A DNA stretch of 64,000 bases from Mycteria americana. Taxonomy: Eukaryota; Chordata; Aves; Ciconiiformes; Ciconiidae. Positions 8,841 to 21,404 of the stretch are shown here, in pieces. The position numbers and the translations under genes were made by a program. Under the pieces are notes generated by a model. The model was not told the DNA's origin and searched no databases. It worked only from the letters and a program-made list of their open reading frames with translations. Location: assembly GCF_035582795.1 (NCBI RefSeq), contig NC_134365.1:138783077-138847076 (forward strand), given 5' to 3'. Numbering within the stretch: position 1 is the first letter of the stretch; every line of letters starts with the position of its first letter.

Positions 8841-11720
8841 GATCAGACTCCTGTCTTTTTACTAAGCTTTTCTGAAGTTTCCAACACCCCTTTCAGTGCA
8901 TGTTAAAGTACGGATTCCTACTGCCTTTGCAGCTCTGAAGGCTGAAAGAAACAAACCAGCTGTATTACCGGCACCATTTTTTGCATGCATATTCCGATAC
9001 TCACTCTTTAGACTATGCTTTCCCTATGTGAACTTTTGATATTCAGTGAAACTGTAAAGTGGACGGCCTGTCCCATGTCTGTATCTTTGCATCCTTCTCT
9101 TAACATATGCTTTTATTTTACTGCCATGGATGGATGTCAGATAAATCTTGGAATGGGGATGGAAGAGGGAAAGAGAGAAAGGAATGTTTTCAGGTGTCTT
9201 ATTAAGAGAAGCGTATTCATTGGATTACAACATCTTATTTGGTGGGCGGGGGAATAAAATTTGTTAGATAACACTTGTAAAATTGTTCTTGAGTGTCTTT
9301 GCTGCTAAGTCTATGAAATTGATTTTTCTTCAGTAAATTAAGCTGCTAGGGGTTTGAAATCAAAAAGTTGTTTTACATCTTTGTGGGTGATTCATCTTGA
9401 GGAGAAGCAAATCGTTGGTTTAGTCCTAAAATCTTAGAAAAACACTAAAGTTAGTCTTGCAGGTTGTGGGTCTGCAACAGTGTGTGAAATGTATGTTCTA
9501 TGTCTGTATAGAATGTCTTGTCCTGAGTGTAACAGTTGGGGAAAGGGGAGTGGAGAGAAGAAAACATTTCTTGAATGTGCTGCTCATAATGATGATAATG
9601 GCACAAAACTCCAAGGTCTGTAGACTTCTTTGCTTACAAACATTGTTGGATGATCAAGCCATGCCTGATGGGGTAATGGTGGTGTGGCCAGTCAGGAGGG
9701 GGAACTTCTAGCACAGATTTCAGATTAAATACTTCAAAAAGAAGTCATAGAAAGAAGTCTTTGTCAGCTGGGGATCCAGTCCCTCATGAATACGATGTTT
9801 TGTTTATGCCATTGCATAACTGCTGCCTTGGCTTTAGGTAGGCTGAGGCTGATGTGACCGACTAACCAGGACTTGTTTGGAGCCCCGGTGCTGTACTGAG
9901 CTTCCTGATCCAATGGCAAGGCTGTATTTGACTGTTTCTCATTGGGACTGTTTGAATTGTCCTTGCTCACACAAAACTTTTGTGTAGGACTGGCTTGCTG
10001 AGGCTGATTTTTTTTTTTTTCTCCCTTTTCGGAGCTGCTGAGAGCCCACCGTGGCCATTGAGGCTTTTGGCTCCCTCAGCGCTTCCGAAAGTCGGGCACG
10101 TTGTGTTCAGCACCAGTGAGGGTTTGCGCTGGCTGGAGGGTTGTCAGTAATAAACCAGCGCAGTGCTTTGTGCGTGTCGTGGGAGAAGACCCACCCGTTG
10201 GCATCTTACATCGCGGCACACACTCTCCCAAATGTAGTGTCTCGTCTAGGAGGTGGGGAGGGGACTGTTATTTTACAAAATGAACAAAAAATGCGAAAGG
10301 TGTTTGTTCCTAAAAGTTTGAAAAGCATGATACAGTGTCATTTCTGGGGAACTGTGTGTTTTCATAATTTTACACCTTTTCTTCTTTGTAGTCCCCAAAC
10401 TATTGCTTTCAGATAAGAAAAGTGGTTGGAGCAGAGTGGGTACATATATTATGTTTTGATTGATTGTTTTTTAAAAAAGAGATAGTGAGGAGAACACCGT
10501 GCACAAACAGGGGATGAAATGATGCCCGTCTTCATGTGGGTTTGCATCCCATCTCTCTGCAGTCCCTGCGCAGGAACTGCGGCCTCGCAGAGCCTGCAAA
10601 CCCAGGAGTTCCCTGGGGCATCATGCTGTGCTGCACTGGGGCCATCACCTTGTCCTTCACACCTTCTGCAGAGCATCCAGCTCCCCCAGCAGTACTTGTT
10701 CCTGCATCCCCGCGGCTCTTCCCTGCATCCCAGAGTGAACCATCCCTTCCTCGTAGGCAGTAACTTCAGGAGTTCCACCTTAGGAGCTTCTACTACCCAT
10801 AGAAACAGTCCTCGCTTTTATGTGAAACGTGTCCAAAGTAGGTTCAAATATTCCCTAAACCAGGCTTTCTTCTTATAAACAGCTGGGGGCAAATCCTGAA
10901 AGAGAATCAGTCCTCTTTCTTTCTATTCAGCTATACACTTTGTTCAGATGGGAGCTGAAATCTTTTGTGTGTCACAGTAATAGTAAAATCTGATTAGTAT
11001 TGGTCATTAAGGGTGGCTGGATTTCAATTGCCAAGTGGTGTAGTCCATGTCTGTTAAATCTTGCACCTCTTAAATATATTTAACCTCGTTCCTATAAAAA
11101 AAGAAACTAATATTAAGTTTATCTTCTCTTAAAACCCATGAAATATAAAATTTCATACTGCTGCCCTTCCTCTATCTCCACAACACCTGCTTAAGCTATT
11201 AAAAAGTACTTAATGTTGCCTTCTCACTGTAATCCTGCTTGTCTGGGAAGGAGGCAGAGGAGAAAATGTTGTGCATTTCAGATATTTCCCAGTATCCTAA
11301 ACAATTTGTGTTTTCACCATATTTACAGATTCTTCCTGTTGCGCTCTTTCTAAATGTGTGGTTCAGTAATATAGGAGATCTGCTGTCCTGTGTGTGAATT
11401 ATGGTATGTCTGATTGATCTTGAAATGTTACATTTCGGAAAAACATACTGGATTATAGATTACATCCCTGGGAGGGCTGAATTGTGGCAGTGCCTGATTA
11501 TCTGTCTTTTTCAGAGTGTTTCTAGAATTTCTTAAACCAATTGAAATCTCCAGGTCACTTTCAATGTTTAAAGGGCTTTAATTATTTTTCTCAATCCAGG
11601 TATCTTTTTTTCAAGTTTGTTTCCATGTGTTATTATTCCAGCAGTCATCATGTTGCAAGCATCGGTTTTTTTATACAGTATTTTTTCTATAGCCTTTTCT
11701 TTTCAAGGTTAATGCTATCT
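8841..11720 (+). other. Putative intron 1, no recognised gene
   Basis: This is ordinary intronic or intergenic bird sequence with short chance open frames on both strands, the longest about 119 codons at 10519-10878. That frame has no recognised domain and overlaps an equally long frame on the other strand. A T-run lies near 10009-10021. Nothing else could be assigned. Confidence 0.5.
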
Positions 11721-11890
11721 AATCATAGAATGGTTTGGGTTGGAAGGGACCTTTAAAGATCATCTAGTCCAACCCCCCTGCCAGGGGCAGGGACATCTTT
11801 TCACTTGCTCAAAGCCCCGTCCAGCCTGACCTTGAACACTTCCAGGGATGGAGCATCCAGGGATGGGGCATCTGCAACTTCTCTGAGCAA
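11721..11890 (-). mobile_element. CR1 LINE 3' fragment (reverse orientation)
   Basis: The plus strand opens with ATCATAGAATGG (the complement of the terminal ATTCTATG octamer), then TTGGGTTGGAAGGGACCTTT, GATCATCTAGTCCAACCCCC and CTTGAACACTTCCAGGGATG. This is the standard reverse-complement 3' tail of a neognath CR1 element. It is 5'-truncated, like almost all CR1 copies, and has no coding capacity. The tail contains a 15-bp tandem duplication, TCCAGGGATGGRGCA, at 11841-11870. This element is strong evidence that the sequence is avian. Confidence 0.95.
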
Positions 11891-13588
11891 TATTTAGTAA
11901 TATCTGAAGTCATTACTCTAAAAAATAAGTCCAAAGTCCATTTCAGGATAAGGTTAAAATAAGTTGAAAATAAGCCCAGAAGCCCACTTCTTGGTGTCTT
12001 TTTTATTCCTCGTGCAGCAGCATCGTGTCGTTCCCTGAGTGGGTGCATGTTCTCATAGCGAGGATTTTGTTTTCCCCGAGATACACAGCTGGTGCAGCCA
12101 GACGCAGAATCACTGCGCGTATTGTACTTCCACTGATGGTATTTGGATGTAAATGTGTTGTTATTTTTCTAGAAGTGCGAGAGCATTGTATCCAGTGAAA
12201 TTTCACTGGAGGAAAGCTTTTGCAGAGGGAGCTGCTGTGGGTTGTTACATTACCACGCTCCCCACGATGGCCATTCTTCCCGCTGAAACTCCTGGATTTC
12301 TCTTCTTTTTGACCTCCCCCACGTGCATCCCAGCTGTGTGTGCCCTTCACCCCTTCCCAGCCACGCACGCACCTGGTCCCTGTGAATGCGTCCCACCACC
12401 TGCCCCTGCTGCATGTCACCTTGCTGCCCCGGGCAGCTCCCGCCTGGGGACCGAGAGCTTGCACGGAGCTGTGGGAGCTGCCTTCCCGCGAGTTGCTCAG
12501 GTCCACCTGCAAAAATTTGAACCCTTCATGGCACCACAGTGGTAACACTGCAGAGGATGTATTCGCTTATTGTGTACTTTTAATGTAGGTGTTTTTTACC
12601 CTGGAGTGTGGGGTCGAGGCTCACTCCCAATGGAGCGCATGGCATCTCGCCGGGGTGCCGGTCTGGTGGGGTGTGTGGTGGCACGTTTGAGGGGTCATTC
12701 TCCAGGGTTCGCCTCAGCGTGCTTGTGGCTGGATTAGTTTGAGCCGTCCAGGGAAATCAAAATCCTTTCTGTTCTCCCAGCTGGTTCCTTAAAATCTGTT
12801 TGGGTACGAGTGCCTCTGGGTTTGAGTTGTGGTGAGCAAATGTAAGGAAAGATGGTTTACTCTCCATGTGGGACATCAAAGATATTGAAGCAATGAGTCT
12901 CAGCTGAGCCTGTGAGGCTCTGTACAGATGCAGAAGCCTGCGCTGGGCGGATTACCGGGTCAATAGCCACAATAGGCAAAGGACGAAATAGAGCCATGGT
13001 GGCTCTTGTCCATCACATCCATCTTGTAACGTGGCTGCTGCTTCTTGTATGCGATGTAGCCTGTGGCCGGGAGGAAGTGACAGTGCTGGGGGAGGAATCC
13101 ACGTCTCCTGATCCTCTCCAAACTTTTCTTCTGCAGGTAGACATGAACCTCTGACAGCTGGGGTGCTGGGGTGGCTGTGCCCATCAGAATTCCCTGTCAC
13201 TCCTTCCTTGTAAACACAGTGAACAACAGTGGAGGAGATTTGACCATTCAGTGTAACAAATAGATAGCATCGTATGTACCGCTTAGTCCTGAGCTGTTTG
13301 TTACTTTCTGTTGCTGCTTTGTCTTGGTGCTTTGGCAGTCTCCCTCTCCCACCTCTCTTGGGTTTTAGGCTCAAAAGCTTCCATGTGGAGTTGCGGCTTG
13401 GGAAATGTTTACAAGCAACGCAAAGAACTATGAGAATTCAAGATCTTTTGTTCTGCCTGGTTTTGGAGCTGTTTGACTAGCAGCAATTTCAAAATGTGAA
13501 TGGAGCTTATGTTTCATTAATAGAAAGATGTGCCTGACGCGGAGCTATCCAGTGGTACAAACCTCAGTGCGTTGCTGTATGTCAGTTT
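11891..13588 (+). other. Putative intron 1 with moderately GC-rich patches
   Basis: The segment has several GC-richer patches (about 12300-12500 and 12900-13150) with overlapping open frames on both strands. No frame has a recognisable family. The minus-strand frame at 12960-13184 has unusually coding-like codon choice and is listed separately. No RNA gene or repeat is recognised in the remainder. Confidence 0.45.
12960..13184 (-). other. Unidentified minus-strand ORF with coding-like composition (74 codons)
   Basis: The frame starts at an ATG and runs 74 codons to a TGA. It includes the segments LSEVHVYLQKKSLERIRRRG and YIAYKKQQPRYKMDVM and ends in AYCGY. Many codons end in C or G (GTC TAC CTG CAG AAG; CAC TTC CTC CCG GCC), unlike the AT-rich surroundings. 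A C-rich acceptor-like sequence ending CACCCCAG (before the LSEV codons, near 13158) precedes the more coding-like part, so it could be a terminal exon of a minus-strand gene or a retrocopy remnant. I do not recognise the protein. A chance ORF in a GC-rich patch remains quite possible. Confidence 0.2.
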
Positions 13589-13609
13589 TGTGTGTGTGTG
13601 TGTGTGTGT
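13589..13609. repeat. (TG)n dinucleotide microsatellite
   Basis: About ten uninterrupted TG units lie between T-rich flanks. This is a simple repeat, likely polymorphic. Confidence 0.95.
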
Positions 13610-16600
13610 TTTATGCTTTGATAGTTGAGTGCATGTGATGCTTGGAAATTTTAGCCTAAAGATATACATACAGAAAATGACTTTCAGGAATGTGTTTGTA
13701 CTTAGTGTTTGGGGTTTTTTTTGCCTGGGGGGAAGAAAGTTGAAAAGGACTTTGGTTCAAAGATAGCTGGGACCTGGGTAATGAAGAAGACTGGACTTCC
13801 TGAAGTTATGAACTGATTTGGAGTATCCAACATAAGATACAGCCTTCATAATTTTGTGGGTGTTTTTTAATGTTTTACTAAGAGCATAGAGCAATCATGG
13901 CATACTGCATTCTAAAACTCTGTCTTCGTATACATTCCTTCAATGCCAATGAAAATGTAAGAATTGCCCTGGTCTAAAGCATACATAAATCGGAGAGGGG
14001 GATTACACTGAAGGCAAACAGGGTAAAACTTGCTCCGTTAGCAGCTCAGGAGTAAGGAAGCAGCTGGCTTGCCTCCCAGGTGCTGGTTTGTGGACTGGCG
14101 AGTAGAAAGGACACCTTGTGTTAACAATGCAGCTGGTCTGGAGATCCAAAAACCAGAGTAAATGATGGGAGTCCAGCCAGAGAAGGATTACATTTTGAGT
14201 AGTGTGCTGTTTTTCTTAAAATTGGAAACATACGTTTGGGCTTATTGGTGGTTTTGCTGGGCTGGAGCTGCTGATGGCTAACCGAGGAGGAATCTGACTT
14301 CCTCATGCTGCCAGCAAGGCACAGCTAACTGGGAATCTCCAATGTCTGGTTTTCACTTCACCTTTCGGTCTACATTTTTATCGGCTTGCATGCTAGAAAA
14401 TTCGTTGAGGCTTTTCAGTCCTAATGCTGAGTGCGCATCAGTGAAGCTGCTGGGTGAAGGTGAGTGTCGGCTGCCTGCAGGCTCCTGCCTGCGCCCTTTG
14501 TGAGCCTGCCCGGGAGAGCAGCTGCTGTTTGACCTTATTCAGGAGAGATTTCCCACCGATTTTTTTTTTTAAAACTCCATGGGTTTATGTATGTTTTGCT
14601 TTCTGATGGGACACAAGTGTTTTGCAACATAAGAGAGTGCTTTTGTCGACTTAAGATGTCTTTTTAAAGCTGCTTAAATTCTAGATGCTGGGCACCTCTG
14701 TCAGGATTTGCTGGAATGAAGTCCTAGGCACGCACCGTGTTGACAAATGCTGTGCAAGTCTGAATTAGTGCAGAGCTCTGGCTGGATCTTCAGTACTTTT
14801 TCCTAACTTCTCTATTAAAGTAATTTTCATTTTCTTGTTGGTTGTTTTTTGTGTATTTTGTTTTGGGTTTTTTTTGAAAGAATAACTTTTGGAAGGTTTT
14901 AAATGATTGCTGTTTGTGTGTAAACTTACACTTTAGTTACCAGAATTGAGTTGACATAAATGTCATGCACTTTCCCAAACAAAAGTGTAAAATGAGTTGT
15001 TGTATTCGTTAGACACACAGCTGAAAATACGTTTGCCACATGGAACTTCCCTTGTGGGAAATTAAATGCTTTTCTTGAGCTGCTTAGGCATGCATAAAAA
15101 AAAAAAAAGTCAGGAGGAAAGATGACTAGTGGGAGTATTGGGAGCTAGGAACTTTTGGTGCAAGCACAGGGATCTGCTCCAGCACATCTGTCAAGAGCCC
15201 ACAACTTGCAAGGTGTAATGAACAATAACACTTCATGCAACATCTGCTTGGGCTCTGTGATGGGCGTTGGTACAAAAGCCTTGAAATCTCTGAGATATTT
15301 GTCATACCATGTCAGGGGAATGTAACAGAATCTAGTGCATCATCTATTATAGCCTGCTCACCAGCCAGTGAAATTATTAGGTACTAAAGCTGATAACTGT
15401 TCCATTGAGCCAGAGTTTTATGTAAGCAAATACAAGGAATGCAGTGCAGAGGGGGCTTTGCTATGCGTGACTGATGTAGCTCGTGTTAGTAATTATTTCC
15501 CTCATGCAGTGTATACCTTCACTCGTAGACGTTTTTCCCATTCTGTGCTGAAATTAAAGGGGCAATTTCTCATGCTTGCTAATTGTCTGATGAAAATCCC
15601 CCATTTCAGATAATGTCTGGAAACTTAAAGAAATAATTATATGGAATGAAAAATAGCCAGTTAAGTAATTTTGGTTTTTATAGCCTGTAATTTTTAGTCC
15701 CTCCCTTTAAATTATTTTTAAACAGTTTGAAAATACCTGGTTTTCTCCTCAAACTTGAGCTATGAGAAATATATAATGGATACTTAATCTTTAACCTCCT
15801 CCTGAAATTCCTTGAGGTTTTTTGTCTTATCTGCCATTAATATGCTTGCAATGCCATATTTGAGAAATTGTTGTAATCTACCACATATTGAATTCCTGTT
15901 ATTCCTAAATTGAAACCTCAGGGAGGCAGAAAAGAACCAAGAAGGAGTAAAAAACTTCTTGAAAATGCTAATTTAAAGCAGCCATGGCAGACTGAAGGTA
16001 AGTATTTGGGGAGTGGGTGGCACTGAAACAAAATGCAAATGGGGTAGCAGTGTGAGTCAAGACTTGAATGATTTTAGCTTTAAACAGTCTGCAGATTTCA
16101 TGAAAATTACTTTATTTTCCTGTAAAACCTTATTTCTGGATTTTCTTAGGTTTCCCATAGCTGTTGTCATAAAAGCTGCTGAATGTTTTCCCCATTATGG
16201 TCAGCTTCCCAGCATGGTTTAGGCTCTTTCCATCATCCTCGCAGAGAGGAAGTGCTGGACCTCATGGTCGAACCTCGTCCTTCCCTCCCTCTAAGCTGTC
16301 TTCTGCCAAGTTTTGTGGGCAGAAGTATGTGTGTGGATAGATGGTTCCCTGCCTCCCTTATTCCCATTGGCGTTTGATCCTCCGTTGAAGGCTTTCCTTC
16401 TGAAATAGTGACCAAGAGCGCTCGCCGGTTTTGCACGCGTGATGAGCAGGGCTGTGACGCCGTCCGATGGTGTGCTGGGCACCTGCAGGTGTGTTTTCCA
16501 TAGACGATGTCTCTCTGTGGTAGCTGCTAGCTTTTATCTGTTTCAAAGTAAGTGATGTAACCCTGCTAGAGATGGAAAAGAGTGAGGACATTGGGAGAAA

Positions 16601-17476
16601 CAGCTTTAAAAAAACCCAGAAAGTCAGGAGACACTCTCTTAAAGTAAAATTAAGTGCTTTACTGGAGGGAAGTTGGAGGCTTGGCTTTCTGCTTCCACAG
16701 TGACAGAAGGGCATGGCACACGTGGAATATTAAATGTTGCCAAGGCTAATGGGACTGCCCCAGCTGCTGTTAAAACCTGATGTATAAATGTGTTAATTAG
16801 TGCACACTGAATCTTTTTTCTGTTCTTGTAAGAACGTAGAAAGAAAAAAATCAGGAAAATACCAGCGTAGTTACAGTCAGCGCTGTCTACTTCTTCCCCT
16901 TACAAAATGCATTTGGTTGATGAAACTATTTTGTTTCACGCTTGATTAGTTGATCTTGGATAGCATTGCTATTTTTTGTATGTAGAGGCACTTGCCAAAT
17001 TGGTCAGTATGCTGGCTGTAGGATGGCAGCCTTCTCTCCAAAGTTAACCTACTGTCTTAGAATTCTGTTCAAATGGGTTAGAGAATTAGGAATATTCCTT
17101 GTTTGCAGCACAGTTGTTAGAGTTTAACTGAGGGATGAGAACAGAAACAATACCTGAGTTTCTGTTAAAAAAACAACGAAACAAACCCTGCCACCTACTT
17201 GGAAAGGTGGTATCTTTGTTCATTAGTTCTTCCTCTGGCATGCTAAATGGGTCCCTGTGCAGGACTCCTGAGGAGGGGCTTATATGGACTTCATAAGAAG
17301 ATGCAGAAGGGGAGAAGCAGTTATCCAGCCAAAGTGTGGGTTCCTGAAGCATTCCTTCCTCTTTCCCATGGTATAAGGCAGGTTTATGGATTCAAAAAAT
17401 GCCATCATGTCTGCTTAAGTTCTCGTCTACTGTAATCCTTCTTAAAATACTTGATCCTTAACCCTTTGTTTTTTAG
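13610..17476 (+). other. Putative intron 1, no recognised gene
   Basis: AT-rich intronic-looking sequence with short A and T runs (T near 14560-14571, A near 15097-15108). Two weak exon-like arrangements end at consensus donors near 14460 (GAAG|GTGAGT) and 15998 (GAAG|GTAAGT). In both cases the stretch between the nearest acceptor and the donor is short and closed by stops in the frame expected from a phase-1 first exon. No protein family is seen. Confidence 0.5.
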
Positions 17477-17487
17477 GAAAGAGGCTG
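17477..17487 (+). other. Candidate 11-nt microexon
   Basis: An excellent acceptor (CCCTTTGTTTTTTAG, ending at 17476) is followed after only 11 bases by a good donor, CTG|GTAAGA, at 17488. Joined to a first exon ending in ATGG it would stay open (MGKRL) and leave phase 0. Chance pairs of sites this close are common in a 57-kb intron, so this is a weak candidate. Confidence 0.1.
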
Positions 17488-20400
17488 GTAAGATTAGTAG
17501 GAGGGAAACATGCCTTTTTCCTTCCGTACGTGTTTGTGAGCGTGACTGCTGTGCCCACTTCCCACATGGTCAGTAGTCTGTCATCTTCTGCATGTGTGAG
17601 ATGTCCCTTATGGTAGGTCGCGTACCTTGTAAATAAAGTAAGTGGTTTCTATTGCCTTGCTCAGAAAATACGTCAAGCTTTTCATTGCATATGCTTCATT
17701 GCTCCAACACTTGTGCTTTGCATTTGCATCTGGTTAGATCTCTGTGGAGAGACATTTCTTCTCCTCACCCAAGTTTAAACACAGGAGAGAAATGATTGCA
17801 TTTATTTGCCATTCTAATAGTAATTTTTTGTGTCAGGCTAAATTACCGACATCACAGCAGTATCCCAAACCTGAATTGATCCTGAACTGCTACACGTAGT
17901 CCCAGAGACATTCAGGATTTGGCTTTGGGGCACTCAGATGACTTCCACAGTCACAAGTGGACTTGCAGCAGGAGCCTTCGCTCTTTGATGGCAGACATGG
18001 CTGAAGCTGTGACGCTTAAAGCCTTCAGGCTTGGCAGCTTCTACGTGCCCCCCTTCGTTCTGAAGGGGACAGCTGGGAAGAGCACCCCGGTGACAGCCTG
18101 CGTCCCAGGCCTCCCACAGCACTGAGGATGTACCATGCCGGTGCTTCCTGCTAGGAGATCCTGGCAATTAATTTAAAATCCTTCCCCTAGGTCACCCCGG
18201 CTTTTAAGGAGCTTTTGCACATATTATCTCAGAAACCGCCTTTCTTCCTTGAGCGTGACCTGCCAAGACAGCTGTGTTTCTCTTAAGCACTGAAGTTAAT
18301 GATACAAAACACGATGCTCAAGAGAAGGACGGCAGGATTGCAGCCCTTCTTAGCTGCGTGCCCACTGCCAGCGTCCCCTGTGTGGGAGACCAGCACGATG
18401 AGGGGTTTTTGTGGCTGCAGGACAAAGTGTAAGTCCTTTTTTGTTTGGTTTTTTGTTTATGTAATGCAATGGAAAAGACTTTTTTCCAGACATAACAGTA
18501 ACATTGGATAAAAGGGTCCTCCTTGTGTTTGTGTATGCTGCTGACATACACTTCGTTTATAATAAGCCCAGTGGACTAGGTGGCTTTGCATCTGAGGGTA
18601 ATCGCAATGCCCCTATGCGTACTAGGGCAAAAGTGGCTCAGTGTGGATGTCTGGTAGTGTTCTGGCTGGGCTGTATAGCTTCTTTCCTAGGAGAGATCGT
18701 AGAGTAACCTAAACTTGCCTCTGTTCACGTGACCTTAAATTGGCTATTAACTCGCGCTCTCCCACGCTAGCATGCAGACTTTTTCATTTCCAGCTTTGCT
18801 TGGGGGCTCCGTCTCCTGCTGCCTCTCTTCATGAAGTTGTGTGTGGGCTTACCTGTAGCACGTATGGTAGGAGTTTGCAGGAGGAAATACCTTCCCAAAT
18901 GTTAGCCCCGGCAGCTGTGCCCCTGTGGAGGCACGTGGAAGAGGCAGGGTGGCAATGCCAGCAAGCTTCACCACCGTCTTTTGTTTCCTTCATAGCTATG
19001 GTGACCCTGGATGTGAGATCAGGAATGTACGCGCTGGAGATGATTTAAGGAAATGTGCAGCACTACATACTAATTAATTCAGGTCATGATACTCCTAGGA
19101 TAAGCACAGCAGCTTCCTGCCTCCCAAGTGGTTGCTGCAGTTCTGATGTGAACCCCTTTGGCTTATGCCAAGAAAAAACCTGTGGAGTAATTAAAATGAA
19201 CCTGAACTGCTTTAGAGGGGCCTGGTTTGAATTAGGGCATGATTATTAACTCTAGCAGTATTTGGCTTTGCTACATCTTCCCCTTCCCTTCTAGGATGTT
19301 TCTTCCCCTGCCACTCCATCAGCTCAGTAATGTCTGCTGAGACAGTATCTGTTTAGATGAGCCCACTCATCTCTGTAGAGAAAACAAGGTCTTGGCTAAC
19401 AGGTACCTCAAGCCTTGGTGGGACTCCGTCAGGGGTGCGGTGCCCGCTGCAGAGCTTGGTGATGGCAGCCAGGGTCTTGTGTCAGCCAGTCTCCAGAAAG
19501 CCAGGACTACGGGAGCGGAAGATGGGGAGTGAGAAGGTAACTTTACTGCATGCGTAACTGTACTGAATGCTGTTCTTCTCATGGGCATTTGAAATAGTTA
19601 ACAAAATCAGACTGCTTGGAGTTACTGCATTAAATCCAAGTCCTTTGGGCTTTAAGGGCATTGCCTTTTGTATGTGTGTGTGGGAAATTCAGGAAAAAGC
19701 AAGAGTACCAGAGAGTTTTAATCTCAAGTTGTGGAAGCTCTGTTGGTTTGAGGGCTCAGAGTCCCTTGATTATGGTTTTCTTTCACATGAGCTAGATGAT
19801 GTGCCTGTTTTTTCTTTATATGTAGATGACACCATTTAAAAGAGTATTTTCAAGCCCTCTTTGTGGGGACGGTAAACTCGGAACATGGGTTTTCATCAAA
19901 AAACTGCAGTAAAGCTTTTTTGAAGCATTTTGCATCAGGTTGTCCTGTCATCAGGTCACAACTACGGAGCCCTGGTTTCAAAGTCTCTCATGTTACAGCT
20001 GTGCTACTTGTTTTCCAAGGCATTTTTCAGACAGGGTCCACTGGGAACTCCTGAAATGGTTGCCCAAATTCTTCTCCAGTATAGTGCCTGGATGCCCTGA
20101 TGCCCCTGCTTTGTTCTGCTGTGCCGTACAGTGGTGTGGTAAGGCCCTCCACACCTGTGACCTCTGGTCATGGAGCGAATATTATTCTTTTTTCACCATT
20201 GTTTGTTTTTACAGCATTTAAGAAGTTGATGTTGGCAGAAGAACAAAAAACAGTAGGAATTTTTTTTTTTTTAATCTAGACAAGCAGGATACTTATACTA
20301 GAAAGGCTTTTCTCTCATAAGAAATTGAAACGTCTTTTGTGGAAAAAATGTTTGAAATGTGCATTGTGGTATGCTGCTTTTTTTTTCCCTCTGAAAGAAT

Positions 20401-21382
20401 TGTCTCTGCTGTGAAATGAAACTAATCCTTAGTTTGAAGGCTTGTATCGGGCATCCCCTCAGCTTGGGAGCAATTGGAAAGAAAAGCAAATGTATGAGTT
20501 GTTCAGAGTTTTGGGCTGTGCTGTCTTTCCCTGTTTCTTCCTCAGAAGTTCTAACTTATCTTTGGAAAGCCTGAGAAATTAGAGGTCACTAGACGTCATT
20601 TTACAGGACCAAAGAAAATGATTAAGCATTGATAATCTCTAAGCGTGACAATGCCTTCTCCCTTCTTAAGAATCACATTTTTGCAAGACATTATTAACCT
20701 CCACTACCTGTAAGATGTCCCATGCTCTTTAGAGAGGGTCTCTCTGCTGTCTCCTTGCTTTCTGTGCAGGAGGTGGATGGGCGTCCTTCAGAGAGCTGCA
20801 GGCATCTAGTTCTTAAGCACCACAAAATCTTCACTCTCGAGTCCTGCTCCTATCCAACCATTGTCTGTTGTAGTCCTTGAATGCTGAAAAAGTCACAAGA
20901 CCTGCTATTATTTTGGAGGCTTTTGTTTACTGTTTGGTTTCTGAGCACTTAGTGGCTGGTACTTATTTCAAATTTTCCCTCTTCCCTACTGATGAATGAA
21001 AATCTACTCTTTTTTTTTCTTTTTCTTTTTTCATAATAAAAGATGCAGTTTTTCATGCGTGCTTTAGAACCGGGACTTAAGTTGAGCACCAGATCTCGAT
21101 AAACTTGGTGATGGTATTGCAAGAGGCAGTTCAGGTGTAGCTAGCATGCCTCTCTCCCTGCATGACAGTAGTACCTTTGCTCTTGCTTTGGGAAAAAAAG
21201 GCTATATATGTTCCACGCTGCCTGCCTCTGCTTTTTACGCTGTTCTCTTTTATGTAGGGTTTGCTGTTGGACGTCTATAGGAAAGCACAAACCCTAGGCA
21301 AACCCTGAGCCTACAACATGTATGAAAGACCTGTGTTTTAAGGAAGCATATCTGAAAGAAAACTGGAAACAAAACGGGGATC
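17488..21382 (+). other. Putative intron 1, no recognised gene
   Basis: Only short, unconvincing open frames are present, with small T-rich runs (for example near 20261-20274 and 21007-21030). An imperfect inverted pair, TAGGGTTTG ... CAAACCCTA, with a second AAACCCT copy, lies at about 21255-21306. No element family is recognised. Confidence 0.5.
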
Positions 21383-21404
21383 TTTTTTTTTTTTTTTTTT
21401 TTTT
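21383..21404. repeat. Poly(T) tract, 22 bases
   Basis: This is an uninterrupted T run, immediately followed by GTAG|GTGATA, which resembles a 3' splice site. A poly(A) tail of an old minus-strand retrocopy was considered, but no gene-like sequence is recognised to its right. Confidence 0.9.

Noticed and set aside
14421-14460. Exon-like stretch between TTTTCAG and GAAG|GTGAGT
   Set aside because: In the phase set by the first exon it hits a stop within about ten codons, and there is no other support.
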